Of a stretch of DNA of 64,000 bases, positions 40,101 to 49,193 are shown one piece after another. Every line of letters starts with the position of its first letter. Position 1 is the stretch's first letter. The notes beneath the pieces are model-generated. The model did no database searches and was not told the DNA's origin. It saw nothing but the letters and a program-made list of their open reading frames with translations. This stretch comes from Endotrypanum monterogeii. Lineage: Eukaryota; Euglenozoa; Kinetoplastea; Trypanosomatida; Trypanosomatidae. Where the stretch lies: contig CM007320.1 in the NCBI GenBank assembly GCA_000333855.2, positions 2,151,723 to 2,215,722 of the forward strand, read 5' to 3'. The position numbers and the translations under genes are program-made.

Positions 40101-40435
40101 TTCCTCTTAGCCTCCGAAGCCCCTGGGAGATACGGCCGAGCAGCTGGTGGTGGGGCTTCGCGAGCCAACGTCCCTGTCACAGGTGCAGGACCGCCAGCAG
40201 GTACGGCTGGAGGTGTCCGCGGCGGTGGTGTGCCGTCTGTGGTGTGATTAACGTACTGACTGTACGCGCTCAGCAGGTTGGCCCTTCGCGATGCCCCTGG
40301 GACACCACCGACAGAAGCATGCGCCTCGGTTGCCCCTGGAGGTTGTTTGCTAAAAATGGACAGTGTGTGGGGCGCACCGCCTGCCGCAATCCCTGGCCGT
40401 GGGGGCGGTGGCGGGGGTGGGGGACCGCTGAGCAT
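34133..40435 (-). CDS. SEC16: Sec16, COPII scaffold of ER exit sites
   Basis: Predicted protein of 2100 residues from the ATG at 40435 (MLSGPPPPPPPPRPG); the frame is open to 40573 only from a TTG. Residues up to about 1270 are disordered and rich in Ser, Pro and Gly. The conserved core runs from about 1270 to 1720. Its first part is GVRGTEYGRRYVRALADAVL. The helical Sec23-binding region begins with VEDLLCRGQRIEAAEAALDA, continues HLYAHALLISMMCPNKDLYL, and has TWRRHAAVLLANFT and IEETHTCLLLLHLTP, the expected ACE1 helix order of Sec16. The C-terminus is Pro-rich and ends near ARPGGRPQYVDMFNTTN. Sec16 recruits Sec23/24 and Sec13/31 at ER exit sites, and in Trypanosoma brucei it is known to control exit-site size. 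The low-complexity halves are long but typical of the family. Confidence 0.9.
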   Translation of the reverse strand: MLSGPPPPPPPPRPGIAAGGAPHTLSIFSKQPPGATEAHASVGGVPGASRRANLLSAYSQYVNHTTDGTPPPRTPPAVPAGGPAPVTGTLAREAPPPAARPYLPGASEAKRNLYSLPSTQVAVEKTVGSLGSPHPSVASSKAAAFDASLSTPPPSMPAPSLVSLSGDARSIAKNSEATRQQESVFFPRSSQPIVAQSTPPPVPSSRTFAAAGASVGYPLATRVGRTALGPTASSRASSSSRPSSRDSSEISGRRVLGGGYNQHSTFSPDVVGLGEKTSPVTMARQSCPPPWRNNSMLVGLEKTSSAAAEEGEHRSSCALDQSSSTSPGLHRGVPSFLQSSLDDCRTRHRSLSGSVSTTAASRGRKLLEAALTSHSSRNGSSRNTALTTFSALSEQQSFTSLREDRNTPMRDKETPYTVPDPRDGVHSVMSNGRDSEPTPSNHSQDRRPATTLLSSVPRPMRLGMGEASSGTGYAASSHRSLNTCGNGHSHTRDAVRLPSSHLDQPQSVNTWDNGPQRAQTPSQGLQSASGDNGVSRDGVSAASRPSARLKNLNGLIADEVAVSGAEVGAADQTHALLFKSRERLPTSSGQLPQSTSDMEGNVLVEHKKYGSFTTESNLSAAPITYVNPFSANNEKSDSGGAAGASPSLLAVSSEESKPFLPPQLPLQPSGSSSTADAAKATSSSHLDGGTHALEKFPSSRGIPMTEAAGSAGAPLPPFMPPNSADTAAPTGLAAGFVTPRGGGVNSVPLGQRQQPQPAQIPSSYSNSYATLDRGRGAFAASPYVHDEGARSLTEESPMPVRPASFDNAERSKGAETEAVECEDYFGNNYTIFNGIEDGDSGCTAHRSMGDRVGEGAAADQQQRQSQMSSRGDAVHPSLVSSSCDAEPFRAVAAHARSNGHRVPQQKLPIQQEPSEKLRFRDVQDGQLTQLVPQTSARVPPAPSTGLTVEHHTSRMPPRTAQEDITTSLGGASRDLASAKRQYRPLGSNPTPGNLVEERCHDNNPPLLSNPFLESTDHLFSNVPTSDVENTPVGSTMGRNERQATADLLNSVLSADKQREPPPYPHILRSPNCLSASSLELSSSHPPLRGSVTAAAASGVLASAVTNAVAGESPMCPTLVNPFSKSVLGLSCSMAAAGANTTGGGTVSDGASLTGSFTSGPTRRKLRSSGASCFAIFVGGATLPPGVPGSAPSGAVQSFPCIAACFNTPNASQPQAASSGRGVMGQSMVSVNPRTLLGRPPSLGGSTRASTSSPRAVGAGHLGGSAGAVVVFCTVVEALTVRGSMVDRKGVRGTEYGRRYVRALADAVLPCALLSDKWVAQDEATAAGVSGVIEVLKGCVCAPLGEVVEVMLMDALPQKAEDSFVWKENGGCRLAEMLTVAAQEEARRQAATGGSRSATLSTTAAPGVTGVARASDLAMEASPLNSVTGALGYDHNERGAVLRRVEDLLCRGQRIEAAEAALDAHLYAHALLISMMCPNKDLYLRSVQAVMLQELSGSSPLAHAYGVFNEMPLPPLVPPPPKSDEEGNKEVIAGASEMGGSMTSPNPQQIFLRDQAILRQTWRRHAAVLLANFTRHSGDGLLQLAVTLQQLHLIEETHTCLLLLHLTPLGMAAPARAGAAPLPPASSLSSEDARDLLPRQDQRQVMEEIRRRMGIVGGTYHPTLGCRTGFLTPITTVLTQLVHLVSALLSARAPPLQLPESAEPPVPFHGLPSDQSRSDVGYRMMQVLWLRELGLARESAQALRALLQRMPPPLAFSLRVPPRTLNELVYLFGGVPPQVTSEDAAAAARGAQAPIDGEATPQLRSVAVADPSSPSQEGVQQAAGLRTSGLPSSNTPASMLPDPKGPHVDTLPSPPPGAQQQQAPPSQIPDPHQGASQSLSSTSSATAQLTKEQRAAALQPPAAPTDGGKSSNVRAAQASTSGKPRQSEQRRSRSLDVLRNFFFRRGSSEAPQEGKADEAKPMHLDSGRPPAFDPATGRWLFDETEEEKRLRELVKAGPPKMAARNTALPAPVLAAASGPQPHTSAQPPQLAPRQDPSLDNRRPGPGATPPVPPGGGIPAPRPGAGLATTASRDRPVSLMAGRGAARPGGRPQYVDMFNTTN

Positions 40436-41758
40436 GAGAGCGCGATGAAGTTGACTAGAAAATACGTAACGGAACGCTGACAGCTCGGAGAAGTAGGGGG
40501 AGGTGTGCAGATGGAGCCTCTCCCCTCGGAAACACAGGCACGGAAGTGCAGAGGCCTTGTCAACTCTCCCCAACGACTCGGGGAACTATTGACGTCAACT
40601 AGCAATCCGAGTACGACACGGCAATAAAAGACACAAAGTTAAATAAATATTTTGAAGAAAGAAACAGTATAGAAATCACCACGTCCTCTTGTCTCTCAAC
40701 CTCTAAATAGATGTGTATGTGAAAAAGTGTGATCTCGCAGATTTGAGTATTTATGTTTCTTCGGTGTTCACTTCGATCTTTTTTGTATTTATATGGTGCT
40801 CGACTAATGCCGCCACCATAGGGAACGAGTGAGCGCCACCACAAAGGTGCCCGAAAGCAGTTGAATCAGTTGAAGACAGGAAGGTATGCGCGGAGCACGT
40901 GTGTTCAAAAGGAAATAAAAAAGGGGGGGGTAACGAAGGCAGTAAGGGAAGAAGTCAAGACAGGGTCCTCACAGGGTCACAGGCACTAGAGCAGCATAAC
41001 CGCTCATAGGCAGATGAGTGGGTGCAAAGAAGGAAGGGGGAAATGATGCCGATGAGCAAAGGAAGAGCTTTGGCGGTGTGACAACCTTTCTGCGTATATA
41101 CATATATATGTCACCCAAGTCCCAACCCTAAATTCGTTGGAGTCGGCACACATATGAAGAGGGAAAAAGACAAGGCAGACCCAAAGTAGAACGCGTTGCA
41201 CTAACTAGTCCCCCCGTCCCGCATCATCGTTGCCGCCGGCATCCTGTCGCCCCACAGCTATAGTCATTAGGAGGACCGCAGGCGTGTTCTCCAGGTGGAC
41301 ATCGGCCCTGTGCGTGTGCAATCCTTGTATATGAGATCATAGCCCACCTACGCATCTGCATACTTTTTTTCGTTTCTGCGTAGGCGAAAGAAAAACAGTT
41401 GCTTCAAGGGGGTCGAAAAGAAAAAAAAAGCAGACTGCACAGATTGATACGATCACGCAGCAACAGCGCAAACCCCTTCCCTCACTCCAATGCTTGCATG
41501 TGTGTTGCCTATTTTTCTCCCGTAGTGCCTCGACATTCAACTACCTGGGAAACACACCATTATGCATATATATATATATATATATATATGCATATTGAGA
41601 AAATATCCATATGACCGCCCTCACATACACACACAAAAAAAAAAAAGAAGCGCCGATGTAGCCGTCTCGAAAATCCGTCACGAACACGAAGACGGACGAC
41701 ATGAAGAAATCGGTGCAGTGACCTATCCTCTCCTCTCCCTCCCCCCTCCCTGTCGCCC
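40436..41758. other. Intergenic region between the CWC16 gene and Sec16
   Basis: No gene. It contains purine-rich tracts near 40484-40502 and 40648-40668 (possible splice tracts for Sec16), a G run near 40924-40931, a palindromic (TA)n at 41561-41594 bounded on both sides by TATGCATA, and A runs near 41420 and 41636-41648. Confidence 0.55.
41561..41594. repeat. Palindromic (TA)n bounded by TATGCATA
   Basis: A TA run with TATGCATA at both ends, so the whole 34-base tract is self-complementary. It lies downstream of the CWC16 gene. Confidence 0.85.
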
Positions 41759-43171
41759 TCAGCGCTCCAACCCTTCGTCGTCCTCTTCGTCGGCAAGGCG
41801 ACGCAGAAGACGGCTGGCACATGGCCGTGGAGACCGGTTAATATTCGAGACGCTGACCGGGGCTGCAAAGCGAGTTGAAGATCGCTCGAAAGGCACCGAC
41901 CCTGTGGTGGCATCGACAGTGCGAATGGAACGACTCGCGGCAAGAGGAGCCGACTTCGACGGATGAGACTCGCGCAGGCGGGTGCGCAGCGGCCCGTCGA
42001 CGTCGAGGTCTTCGTCAGGATCATCGTTATGGATAAAGAATTTGTTTTGCTTGGTAACGCTGCTGCTCACGAGTGGAACGGCTGGCTCTGATGCCTTGAC
42101 AGGCGCGGAAGATGAGCCACTGTCTGAGATATCCACTCCTGTCCGCTCCTCTGCATCCGACTTCACTCGGCGATCGCCGCCGTAGCGTGCCAACACACGT
42201 GTCAGCTCATCCTCATCCGTGGGGATCGTTGTTTCAGACAAAGCGCTCTGCCGCTCCTGCAGCCTGCGCTGTGCACGCTGCTGGCGCTCTAGCATGCGCC
42301 AGCGTCGCTCCGTATCTTCGTTGAAGGCTCGAAGAGTGCGCTCATCGGCGTCCGCCTCATCATCGCTGCCGATTCCGTCACTGTCGCTGTCGCCGCCAAC
42401 CCTAAACGTGTTGGGCAAAGGAAAAGACGTTGAAGAGGATGACAGCGGGGCAGGCACTACCGCTGCACTGGCAGAATTCAAACTCAACCCCCCCTGGCCG
42501 CTATCATCTGCACCCCCGACGTGGCTGTCGTCGTCTGGCTCACTTGTGCAGACCTCTCTACGCCGGGGGCGGTTACGTAACATGGATAGGAGGTCTCTAT
42601 CATCGTCACCAGCGTGCTTCTCCACAGCCTCCTCAATCTGGCGGTTTCGCTCCTCTAGCTCGCGAACAGCTTCATTCTCCTTCTCCAACGCCGCCAGTGG
42701 GTCCAGCTCTGCCTCCTCCTTCTCCTTCTCCCATTCCGCCCGCGCTGCTTGGTTCTGTTTGTTGAGAGAATAAAAGTCCCCTTCGACTCGCTTGCATCCT
42801 CGATCACAGATGTAGCCGCCCGTCTCCTTCGGGGTTTCGGGGTCGGTGAGTAAGTAATACTTGCCCTTGCAAGCCCGACACAGTATCTCCAACTCCCAGA
42901 TGCGGATGCTGTCGAGATACCGTTTGTCGGTGGCCCTTCGGTTGGCATACACATGACTGCCACGAGCTACCCGCCGGTTGCAGTGCTCACAGATTAGATC
43001 GAACGGAATGGCAAACGTCTGTCGTTTCACATTGTCATCACCGCTGTCGCTGGCGCCGCCGTGCTTGCGCTTGCCGCGTTGCTCCTGGCGCTGCTGCTCC
43101 TCGAGTTTGCGAAAGTCCACATCGGGCGCAATGTAGTAGCCGGAGCTGTACGTTGCGTTAATCTTCGACAT
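41759..43171 (-). CDS. CWC16-family splicing factor (CCDC130/YJU2-like)
   Basis: Predicted protein of 470 residues from the ATG at 43171. The N-terminal 135 residues carry the CWC16 layout: a YYIAPDVDFRKLEE segment, equivalent to the family's YYPPDFDP, then IPFDLICEHC with zinc ligands Cys61 and Cys64, HVYANRRATD, and IWELEILCRAC with Cys98 and Cys101. LLTDPETPKETGGYICDRGC follows, where relatives have a TDPEN or TDPAN motif. Residues about 140-190 are a charged coiled coil and the rest is acidic and disordered. YJU2 and CCDC130/Saf4 act at the catalytic steps of the spliceosome. Trypanosomatids have very few introns, so its main work would be spliced-leader trans-splicing. Which of the two subfamilies it belongs to is unclear; the sequence is divergent from both. 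Confidence 0.82.
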   Translation of the reverse strand: MSKINATYSSGYYIAPDVDFRKLEEQQRQEQRGKRKHGGASDSGDDNVKRQTFAIPFDLICEHCNRRVARGSHVYANRRATDKRYLDSIRIWELEILCRACKGKYYLLTDPETPKETGGYICDRGCKRVEGDFYSLNKQNQAARAEWEKEKEEAELDPLAALEKENEAVRELEERNRQIEEAVEKHAGDDDRDLLSMLRNRPRRREVCTSEPDDDSHVGGADDSGQGGLSLNSASAAVVPAPLSSSSTSFPLPNTFRVGGDSDSDGIGSDDEADADERTLRAFNEDTERRWRMLERQQRAQRRLQERQSALSETTIPTDEDELTRVLARYGGDRRVKSDAEERTGVDISDSGSSSAPVKASEPAVPLVSSSVTKQNKFFIHNDDPDEDLDVDGPLRTRLRESHPSKSAPLAASRSIRTVDATTGSVPFERSSTRFAAPVSVSNINRSPRPCASRLLRRLADEEDDEGLER

Positions 43172-43892
43172 GGATTTGATGAGGTGGGTTACACAACTTA
43201 TAGAAGAAAAAAGAAAAGTGGATTAATAGCAGCGATCAAACGCTCAAGGGCGAATTTTTTTTTTTTTGTGGATCACTGCTGAATAAGTTTTTATTATGAA
43301 TATGGTCAGCAGTGCACAACATGTCTGGCTAGTCACGTTGAGCTGGAACAATAGAAAAAAAAAGTGGACAATACGAAGAAAAGGGGCAGGAAATCAGAAC
43401 ATAGAGAGAAGATGTAGGGAAACGTTTTAAGCCCGAGCGAGAGATATAGACAACCACTGAGACGGTATGATGTACACGGTCCCAGTTGCGTTACAGAAAC
43501 GCAGACACCTCAGATGACAACAATCCCCGGCAACAGCATTACGAATTCCCTCGCCCAAAGGCAAAACATGTGAGCGCGCCGCATCGCGAGACTCGAGCCC
43601 CTGTCGTACGCTCTCCATAGACTCCCTAGGGGATGCAACCCCCCTAGACACACACACACACACACACACGCATACATCGTACGAGGCCTGTCGGTTTGAT
43701 TTATTCTCTCCTTGCAACTATTGTGGGTATTCGGCATCTTTTCCCACTCACGGGAGCTTAAGTGGAACGCTGCACTCGTCAATCAAGCCCCTTCTCCTAT
43801 GACAACTACGAAGACTCGCGTCCTCTCAGGGAAGGAAAAAAAAAAGGATTATTTGTGTATACTGTACGTCAGTCCACAAATCTCTGCCTCAT
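43172..43892. other. Intergenic region downstream of the frame-split gene
   Basis: No gene. After the CWC16 splice tract come A/T homopolymers, and at 43652-43670 a short (CA)n run. Confidence 0.55.
43197..43218 (-). promoter_or_regulatory. Candidate spliced-leader acceptor for the CWC16-family gene
   Basis: On the minus strand CTTTTCTTTTTTCTTCTATAAG ends in AG at 43197-43198, 25 bases before the ATG at 43171. Confidence 0.5.
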
Positions 43893-45049
43893 TCACGGGG
43901 AGCAGCCGTCCGCAACCGATGACTGGGCCTGCGGCAACGGCAGCTCCAACCATTCTGATTCAAAAGCTCTCAAAGTAGACAAAGCATGTCTCTCTCTCTC
44001 CTTCCGCCCTGCCTCGTCGCCGCTGTTTAGGGATAACTTCAAAAAACTGCAAACCATATCCTCCGCTGAGAATGCGCCCTGCTCGTCCTCAACAGAATTC
44101 ATCACTTCGACACGATACCCGCGCCGCACCGCAGCACGCAGCAGACCCCGGTTTTCGTAGCGGTGGAAGGCGGCCAAGAGACCTGGGAGAAGGGGGTTGC
44201 GTTGTCGAAGAGTTCCCATCTGCGTACTGTCTGCCGAGCACAGCGTGCGCAATATGCCAGCGAACCGCGTAGGCGGTGGTGGGAGCAGAGAGCTCGTTTG
44301 TGGCAGACGCACCGGATACCCGTCCTTGTTTACAACTACCACAACCGAATGGGTGGCAGAACTTTCCACAGCGCCAGCCTCGCATGAATCCGGAGATTTC
44401 GCCTCGCCTGCCGCAGTCACAGAGGGCCCCGCAACGTAAACCCCCCATTCCATCGGAAAGGTGAAGAAGCGCGTAATCGCTTCTTTTTTCCCCTCAAGTG
44501 TTTCATCGCTTGAGACACAAGTGTACAGCAGCTCCTCCACCCCGCTCCTTGGCGTCGCCATGGGCGTGGTAGACTGCTTTCGTGCCAGCGACAACACTGG
44601 CATCTGCCGCCGATGAAGCGCGTACGTCACAGCACCGTCTCTTGTATCTTTGGAGGTGATCAAGCACTCCCAGTCCTGCATGAAAGGAACTGTGTTGTTC
44701 ACGTAGCGCGTGTATACATCCGCCTCCTCAGCCTGCCAGTATCGCAGTAGCTCGATAGTCGTAGAAGGACCCCAAGATGAGCCCTCAGGGACGGTGACAG
44801 TCTCCACCCCCTCTGTATTTTTTTTTTTGCCAGCTTCGAGGAAGAAACGAGATGTCTGACGTCAACAACAACAAGCTGAGAAGTGAGTGCTGCTGCACAA
44901 GCCTGAATTTGCTTCAGGAGAAGGACCTCTTCCCCCTTCTTGCCATCCACCCGCCCCTCTTCTGATGTGCTTGGGGAAATACCAAAGTCCACGTACACAG
45001 TAACCCTCTCAAACCGCTGCGGGACGCTGTTCCCTGGAATGGAAGTCAT
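43893..45049 (-). CDS. Unrecognised protein, frame broken at an 11-base homopolymer
   Basis: Two open frames on the minus strand appear to be one gene. The first starts at an ATG at 45049 (MTSIPGNSVPQRFERVTVYV), preceded by a good splice acceptor, and reads well up to SSSKLAKKK at the T run 44818-44828. The second continues from there to a stop at 43893. It has no ATG at its start (the first candidate, at 44807, is GTG) and contains well-formed segments such as TTIELLRYWQAEEADVYTRY and ITRFFTFPMEWGVYVAGPSV. The two frames differ by one base, which an extra A in the coding-strand run would resolve, giving about 385 residues. I recognise no domain; no signal peptide or membrane segment is seen. 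Explanations are a homopolymer sequencing error (favoured), a true frameshift mutation, or programmed frameshifting. Confidence 0.6.
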
Positions 45050-45960
45050 GGCTGTCCCCTGCCCCTTCCTCTTCCCCTTCCGCCTCTCTCAGTGACCGCC
45101 TCTGTGAGAGAAAGAAACAAAAAAAAACGGTGCGAAAGCTCAAGTCAGGCGCGGCCCGGCGTTGTCGTCGAGCCCATTCAAGAAGAATGGGCAGACCAAA
45201 AAAAAAGGGGGGGATGTAACGCGCACGATACACAGTGATGAGAAGGTCAAGCAACGTGCCAGTAAGCCTTCGTCACTTCCGCTTGCTAAGAACGAATAGA
45301 AGGCGATAAATCAGGAAGGCAGCTCGTGTAGGTCGAGCAGCGTATGTATATATGCGAGTATGTGTGTATATGTGTATGTTTGCGTCTGTGTGTGTGTGTG
45401 TGTGCAACAGTGCAGGGAAGAAAGAAAGGGTTGCACGCGAGGATAGAGCCCATTTGCAGATATGTGTAATGGGTGGAAACGAGAAGAGGGAGAAGAATGA
45501 GCGAGAAAGAAAATAACAGCGATGCATACACATTGGAGGCGAAAAGTGGCCGCCGAGAGAGAGTTGGCGATGGCCTACAGTGAGCAAAAAGAGCAAAGCC
45601 TGAACAGTCACGAGAAACGCTCCGTAAACAAAAACAATTATAACTCTTTCCACTCGCTTCCTGGCATGCGTGGCGTCAAGTTTCTCCCCATCTCCCTCAC
45701 ACACGCCCTCCCTGTGTGTAGATTGGCCCAATGTTTCTCTTTCACTTTTCTTTTTGAAGCATGGGGACTGCATGACGATGCCCGTATTTATATGTATATA
45801 TGTGTATATGTCGTCAGGTCGGCGTACACGGTTAGCAGACAAGAGCAATACATCATCCCAGATCTCCCCCTTCCCTTCCGCTCCCTTCCCCGCTGCCAAA
45901 GCCCAGTCCCTCCTCTCCCCCTCATTCAATGGGGGAGAGGGGTGAAGGGCGGGCACACTG
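45050..45960. other. Intergenic region between the signal-peptide membrane protein and the frame-split gene
   Basis: No gene. It contains the splice tract just described, an A/G run near 45197-45212, a (TG)n run at about 45388-45404 and short TA/TG alternations near 45790-45812. Confidence 0.55.
45102..45127 (-). promoter_or_regulatory. Candidate spliced-leader acceptor for the frame-split gene
   Basis: A pyrimidine-rich tract on the minus strand (T run, then TTTCTTTCTCTCACAG) ends in AG at 45102-45103, 53 bases before the ATG at 45049. It supports that ATG as the start of a real gene. Confidence 0.55.
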
Positions 45961-47745
45961 TCACACCCACCCACCCCCCGCAGCGTTCAAGAGAGCGCGC
46001 TGCTCAGCTGCGCACTTGACTTGGAAAGACAGCAGCTCCTCATGCGCGCTCAGGGCACCTTTCAATGCCGTCCCCAGAGCCATTATCGCCACCGGAACGA
46101 CGATATATGCGCTCAAGGAGGCCAGCAGCCAGGATGGGATAAAAAGTTGTAGCAGCGGCGTAGTTGAGGCTGTCACAGAGTAGCTGGCGACCAAAACACG
46201 CCACAGAGTCCACAGCAGTTGGCCGGCCACGAGGACGCACAGGAGCAGACGCAGCTTGAGGAAAAACAGTGTCGGAGAGCGGTGGACTGTAGATTCTGCA
46301 AAACGACAGCGGAGCAGGGGAATGCGGCGTTCTTGTTGCCGTTGCCGCTGATGTTGACATTGGTGGCGGTAGTGCTCAAAGGAGTCGGTCGCGTTGTACA
46401 GACCCAGCGTTGGATCGTGACGCCCCTCTGAGAGAGCGGCAGAGGCGATGGGTAGTGTCAACGAGGCCACTTCAACCTTGCGTGTGGGGTGAACCACAGC
46501 TGGGGTCGAAGAAGACACTACCATCCTTGATGGAAACCCCCACCTGTGTAGTGTCGAGCCAGATGCGATGTCCCTCTTCCCCCTACTCACCTTCACCTCG
46601 CGATTGTCGTGCTGGGCAGGGTTAGAAGCAGTGGAGGGAATACCTGCCATGAAGGCCTCTGCCGCCTCTGTCCAGGGGTCCCCCACGCAGAGCCATACGA
46701 GAAGGCAAGCGATAAACGCACTCGGTACTGCGATGAAGAACGTCCAGCTCAAAGCCACAGTAATAAATTCATCGGTCTGGACGAGCAACCGCATATACAC
46801 GGCTGCGTGGCGGAGAGCAGTGCAATACCATGCCCCATGAGGGAGGGGCAATATGTCTGAGGGAATCGCCGATGTCGCATCGGACGTGTTCCCACCACTC
46901 GTTTGTCCATACCCGGACTGCCACTCAGCATGCCGGCACCACAAGCCATACACATCCTCCCAGAGCTGCTTCGTCCATCCCGCTGGCAGAGGCGACGAGC
47001 CCATGGCACAAGCGGCATGAAGCCACGTCGCCATGGAACCGTCAAGATCCTCCACCAGGTAAATATGTTGGGCAGACGGTACGTGGTAAAGGCGCTGCAA
47101 CGACTTCGGCTCCACACCATCTCGACGGAGACCAGCCTCACGGGTGGAGACGAGATGTAGTATATTTTCAAGGCGTCTCCTATCCTCGTATGACCAGGAA
47201 AGCTGCACTGGCAGTCGGAGATCACGTTGTGTGTGTGAGACAAGGGCTACCGCAGCATCACCAATGCCGCCGTCAATGTCCTGGACGTTCTGGTTGGGAA
47301 ACTTAGCAACAGCCTCGACTTGCTTCGCAACAGCTTTATCCTCTACAACATGATCTGGAGGCGTTGCATTCATCACCTCGCACCTCACAGTGTCCTGGGC
47401 AGCGACATTGCAGCCGTCCACATTGACACCCGCGCCAACTCTACGTAACGAACCAAGGAACTCCTCCAGAAACTGAATGTATGAATCCGGACACCCACGC
47501 CCAAACTTTTTGCACGCAGTGTGAATGCCCAGATGCGGCGGTGGATCAGGTAGAGTCTCCAAATGGTACCTCTTGTCAAGCAATGTCGCACGCAATAGTT
47601 GAACACGAGTGTCCTTCCTGCGCTGGTGTGCACAATAAGTGCAGGGGGTAGATGCCGCGCGCGCGGTACTGCCAATAACCACCAAAGCAAGACACCATGC
47701 CACGAGCACCAGCAGCGTCGCAGCCTGCAGTCGAGAGCGTTTCAT
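45961..47745 (-). CDS. Signal-peptide multispanning membrane protein of unknown function
   Basis: Predicted protein of 594 residues from the ATG at 47745; the frame is open further upstream only from a TTG. Residues 1-30 (MKRSRLQAATLLVLVAWCLA and following) form a clear signal peptide ending near TARAAS. The following region to about 325 is predicted to be lumenal or extracellular. It has several cysteines, including CTYCAHQ, ACKKFGRGC, GCN and RCE, suggesting disulfides. Membrane helices follow at about 327-355, 494-520 and 530-565, separated by a hydrophilic loop of about 130 residues rich in His, Arg and Gln. The C-terminal 30 residues are polar. I recognise no family; a kinetoplastid-specific ER or surface protein is likely. 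Confidence 0.72.
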   Translation of the reverse strand: MKRSRLQAATLLVLVAWCLALVVIGSTARAASTPCTYCAHQRRKDTRVQLLRATLLDKRYHLETLPDPPPHLGIHTACKKFGRGCPDSYIQFLEEFLGSLRRVGAGVNVDGCNVAAQDTVRCEVMNATPPDHVVEDKAVAKQVEAVAKFPNQNVQDIDGGIGDAAVALVSHTQRDLRLPVQLSWSYEDRRRLENILHLVSTREAGLRRDGVEPKSLQRLYHVPSAQHIYLVEDLDGSMATWLHAACAMGSSPLPAGWTKQLWEDVYGLWCRHAEWQSGYGQTSGGNTSDATSAIPSDILPLPHGAWYCTALRHAAVYMRLLVQTDEFITVALSWTFFIAVPSAFIACLLVWLCVGDPWTEAAEAFMAGIPSTASNPAQHDNREVKVSRGKRDIASGSTLHRWGFPSRMVVSSSTPAVVHPTRKVEVASLTLPIASAALSEGRHDPTLGLYNATDSFEHYRHQCQHQRQRQQERRIPLLRCRFAESTVHRSPTLFFLKLRLLLCVLVAGQLLWTLWRVLVASYSVTASTTPLLQLFIPSWLLASLSAYIVVPVAIMALGTALKGALSAHEELLSFQVKCAAEQRALLNAAGGGWV

Positions 47746-48351
47746 GAAAACCGAGATGGTATGTGGCAAAGGAAGGGGTGGAGACAGAAATATATATTTA
47801 TATATATCGCAAGGATACGGTTCTCTCGAGGGTAAGGAAGAAGGCCACGGAGAAACGAAGTGCGCGGAAGCAAATTTTCCCTCCCTGTAGTCGATTACGC
47901 ACCCCTGCAAAACCCCGCAGACGCTGTACCCCTGTCAACTATGTAGTCCGATACTGGTATAAAAACATATTGGTGTATGTGCGTGTGTATTTGTGTGTGG
48001 AGGGGGGAGAGAGATGGCCGACGACACTACACATGGGGGGAAAAGAAAATGGAGCCATGCAAACGGTTGGAGTGAAAAAATGCCCTAAAAGAGAGAATGG
48101 AAGAGACATCGCCATCTGTGTAGAGAGGCCTTCCCCCACCCTCAACTTCAGACATGATTGAAACACTTCGCTGTGCTCACACACGCGCCCACAGCCATGC
48201 CATGCCTAAGACGGCTTGATCCGTCGCCTGACACAATGGCGACTACCGCATCATATATTTTTTTTTGTACCACGTTGTTCCCTCTCGTATGGAAAACTCC
48301 ATCGATCCATCGCACACACACACAACAATAAACATAAACATCTACACACAT

Positions 48352-48371
48352 ACGCATACATTCAAATACTA

Positions 48372-48408
<37 letters not shown>

Positions 48409-48423
48409 TTTGAATGTATGCGT
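48352..48423. repeat. Long perfect-arm inverted repeat with a (TA)n core
   Basis: Left arm ACGCATACATTCAAATA (48352-48368) and right arm TATTTGAATGTATGCGT (48407-48423) are exact reverse complements, and the 38 bases between them are almost pure TA. The whole 72 bases could fold into one hairpin in RNA or a cruciform in DNA. Confidence 0.9.
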
Positions 48424-49157
48424 AGATATGTATTTATTTGCAGATCGAAGGCAGCAGTTTAAACATAAATGCACCAACCATATATATACAGACGCGCGCA
48501 CAGACCACACATATATATAAATACGTGTGTAAGTGTGTGTGCGTGTGTCCCTATGCCTCTACATGACGAAACGAGAAGTACTTCATCCCTCCTTGCCTTT
48601 TCGATTTCCCGGCGCGCACCATCCGACCTTGCGATCATCTGCAGTAGGAAGAAAAGGGGGGATAACCCCCAAACCCAGCCACTGCACCAATGTCTACTTT
48701 GATCAGCAACACCACCACCAGAGACCGCCTGAGAGAAGAAAGCGCAGAAAAATAACATAACACCACCGAAGCACCGTGTGGCGTCGGAGAACTTCAGGCA
48801 CACACGTGTACATACAGACACAGGCAGACAGACAGACACCGTGAGAGGAACGAGCTCATATACCTGCCGCCAACATCGACCTATGGGCAATAAAGGAAAA
48901 AAAAGCAGCAGTGTGACAGGAGGCGTAAGATGCAGCTTATTTGGGAGAAAGCAAATCGAAAAAAAAACTAAAATAGCAGGTCACGCCGGCCGATAATAAA
49001 ACAACAATATAAAAAACGGGGAAAGAAAAGACAACAATCTCGCACCAGAATACACGTACAAAACACATCGACCATCCGAAGCAAAAGGCGTACAGAAAAG
49101 AGAGAGGAGGTACACAAACATACGACAGAAAAAAAAACGCAGAATCAGCTACCTATT

Positions 49158-49193
<36 letters not shown>

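Noticed and set aside
40436..40573. 46-residue N-terminal extension of Sec16
   Set aside because: The frame begins at TTG, not ATG; the first ATG is at 40435.
43540..43645. GC-richer patch followed by (CA)n, compared with the SIDER-like block at 11110-11480
   Set aside because: Only short stretches look alike by eye; not enough to call a second copy.
45273..45974. Open frame of 233 codons on the minus strand
   Set aside because: Reads through (TG)n and TA/TG tracts as Thr-His and Tyr-Thr repeats and overlaps the end of a real gene.
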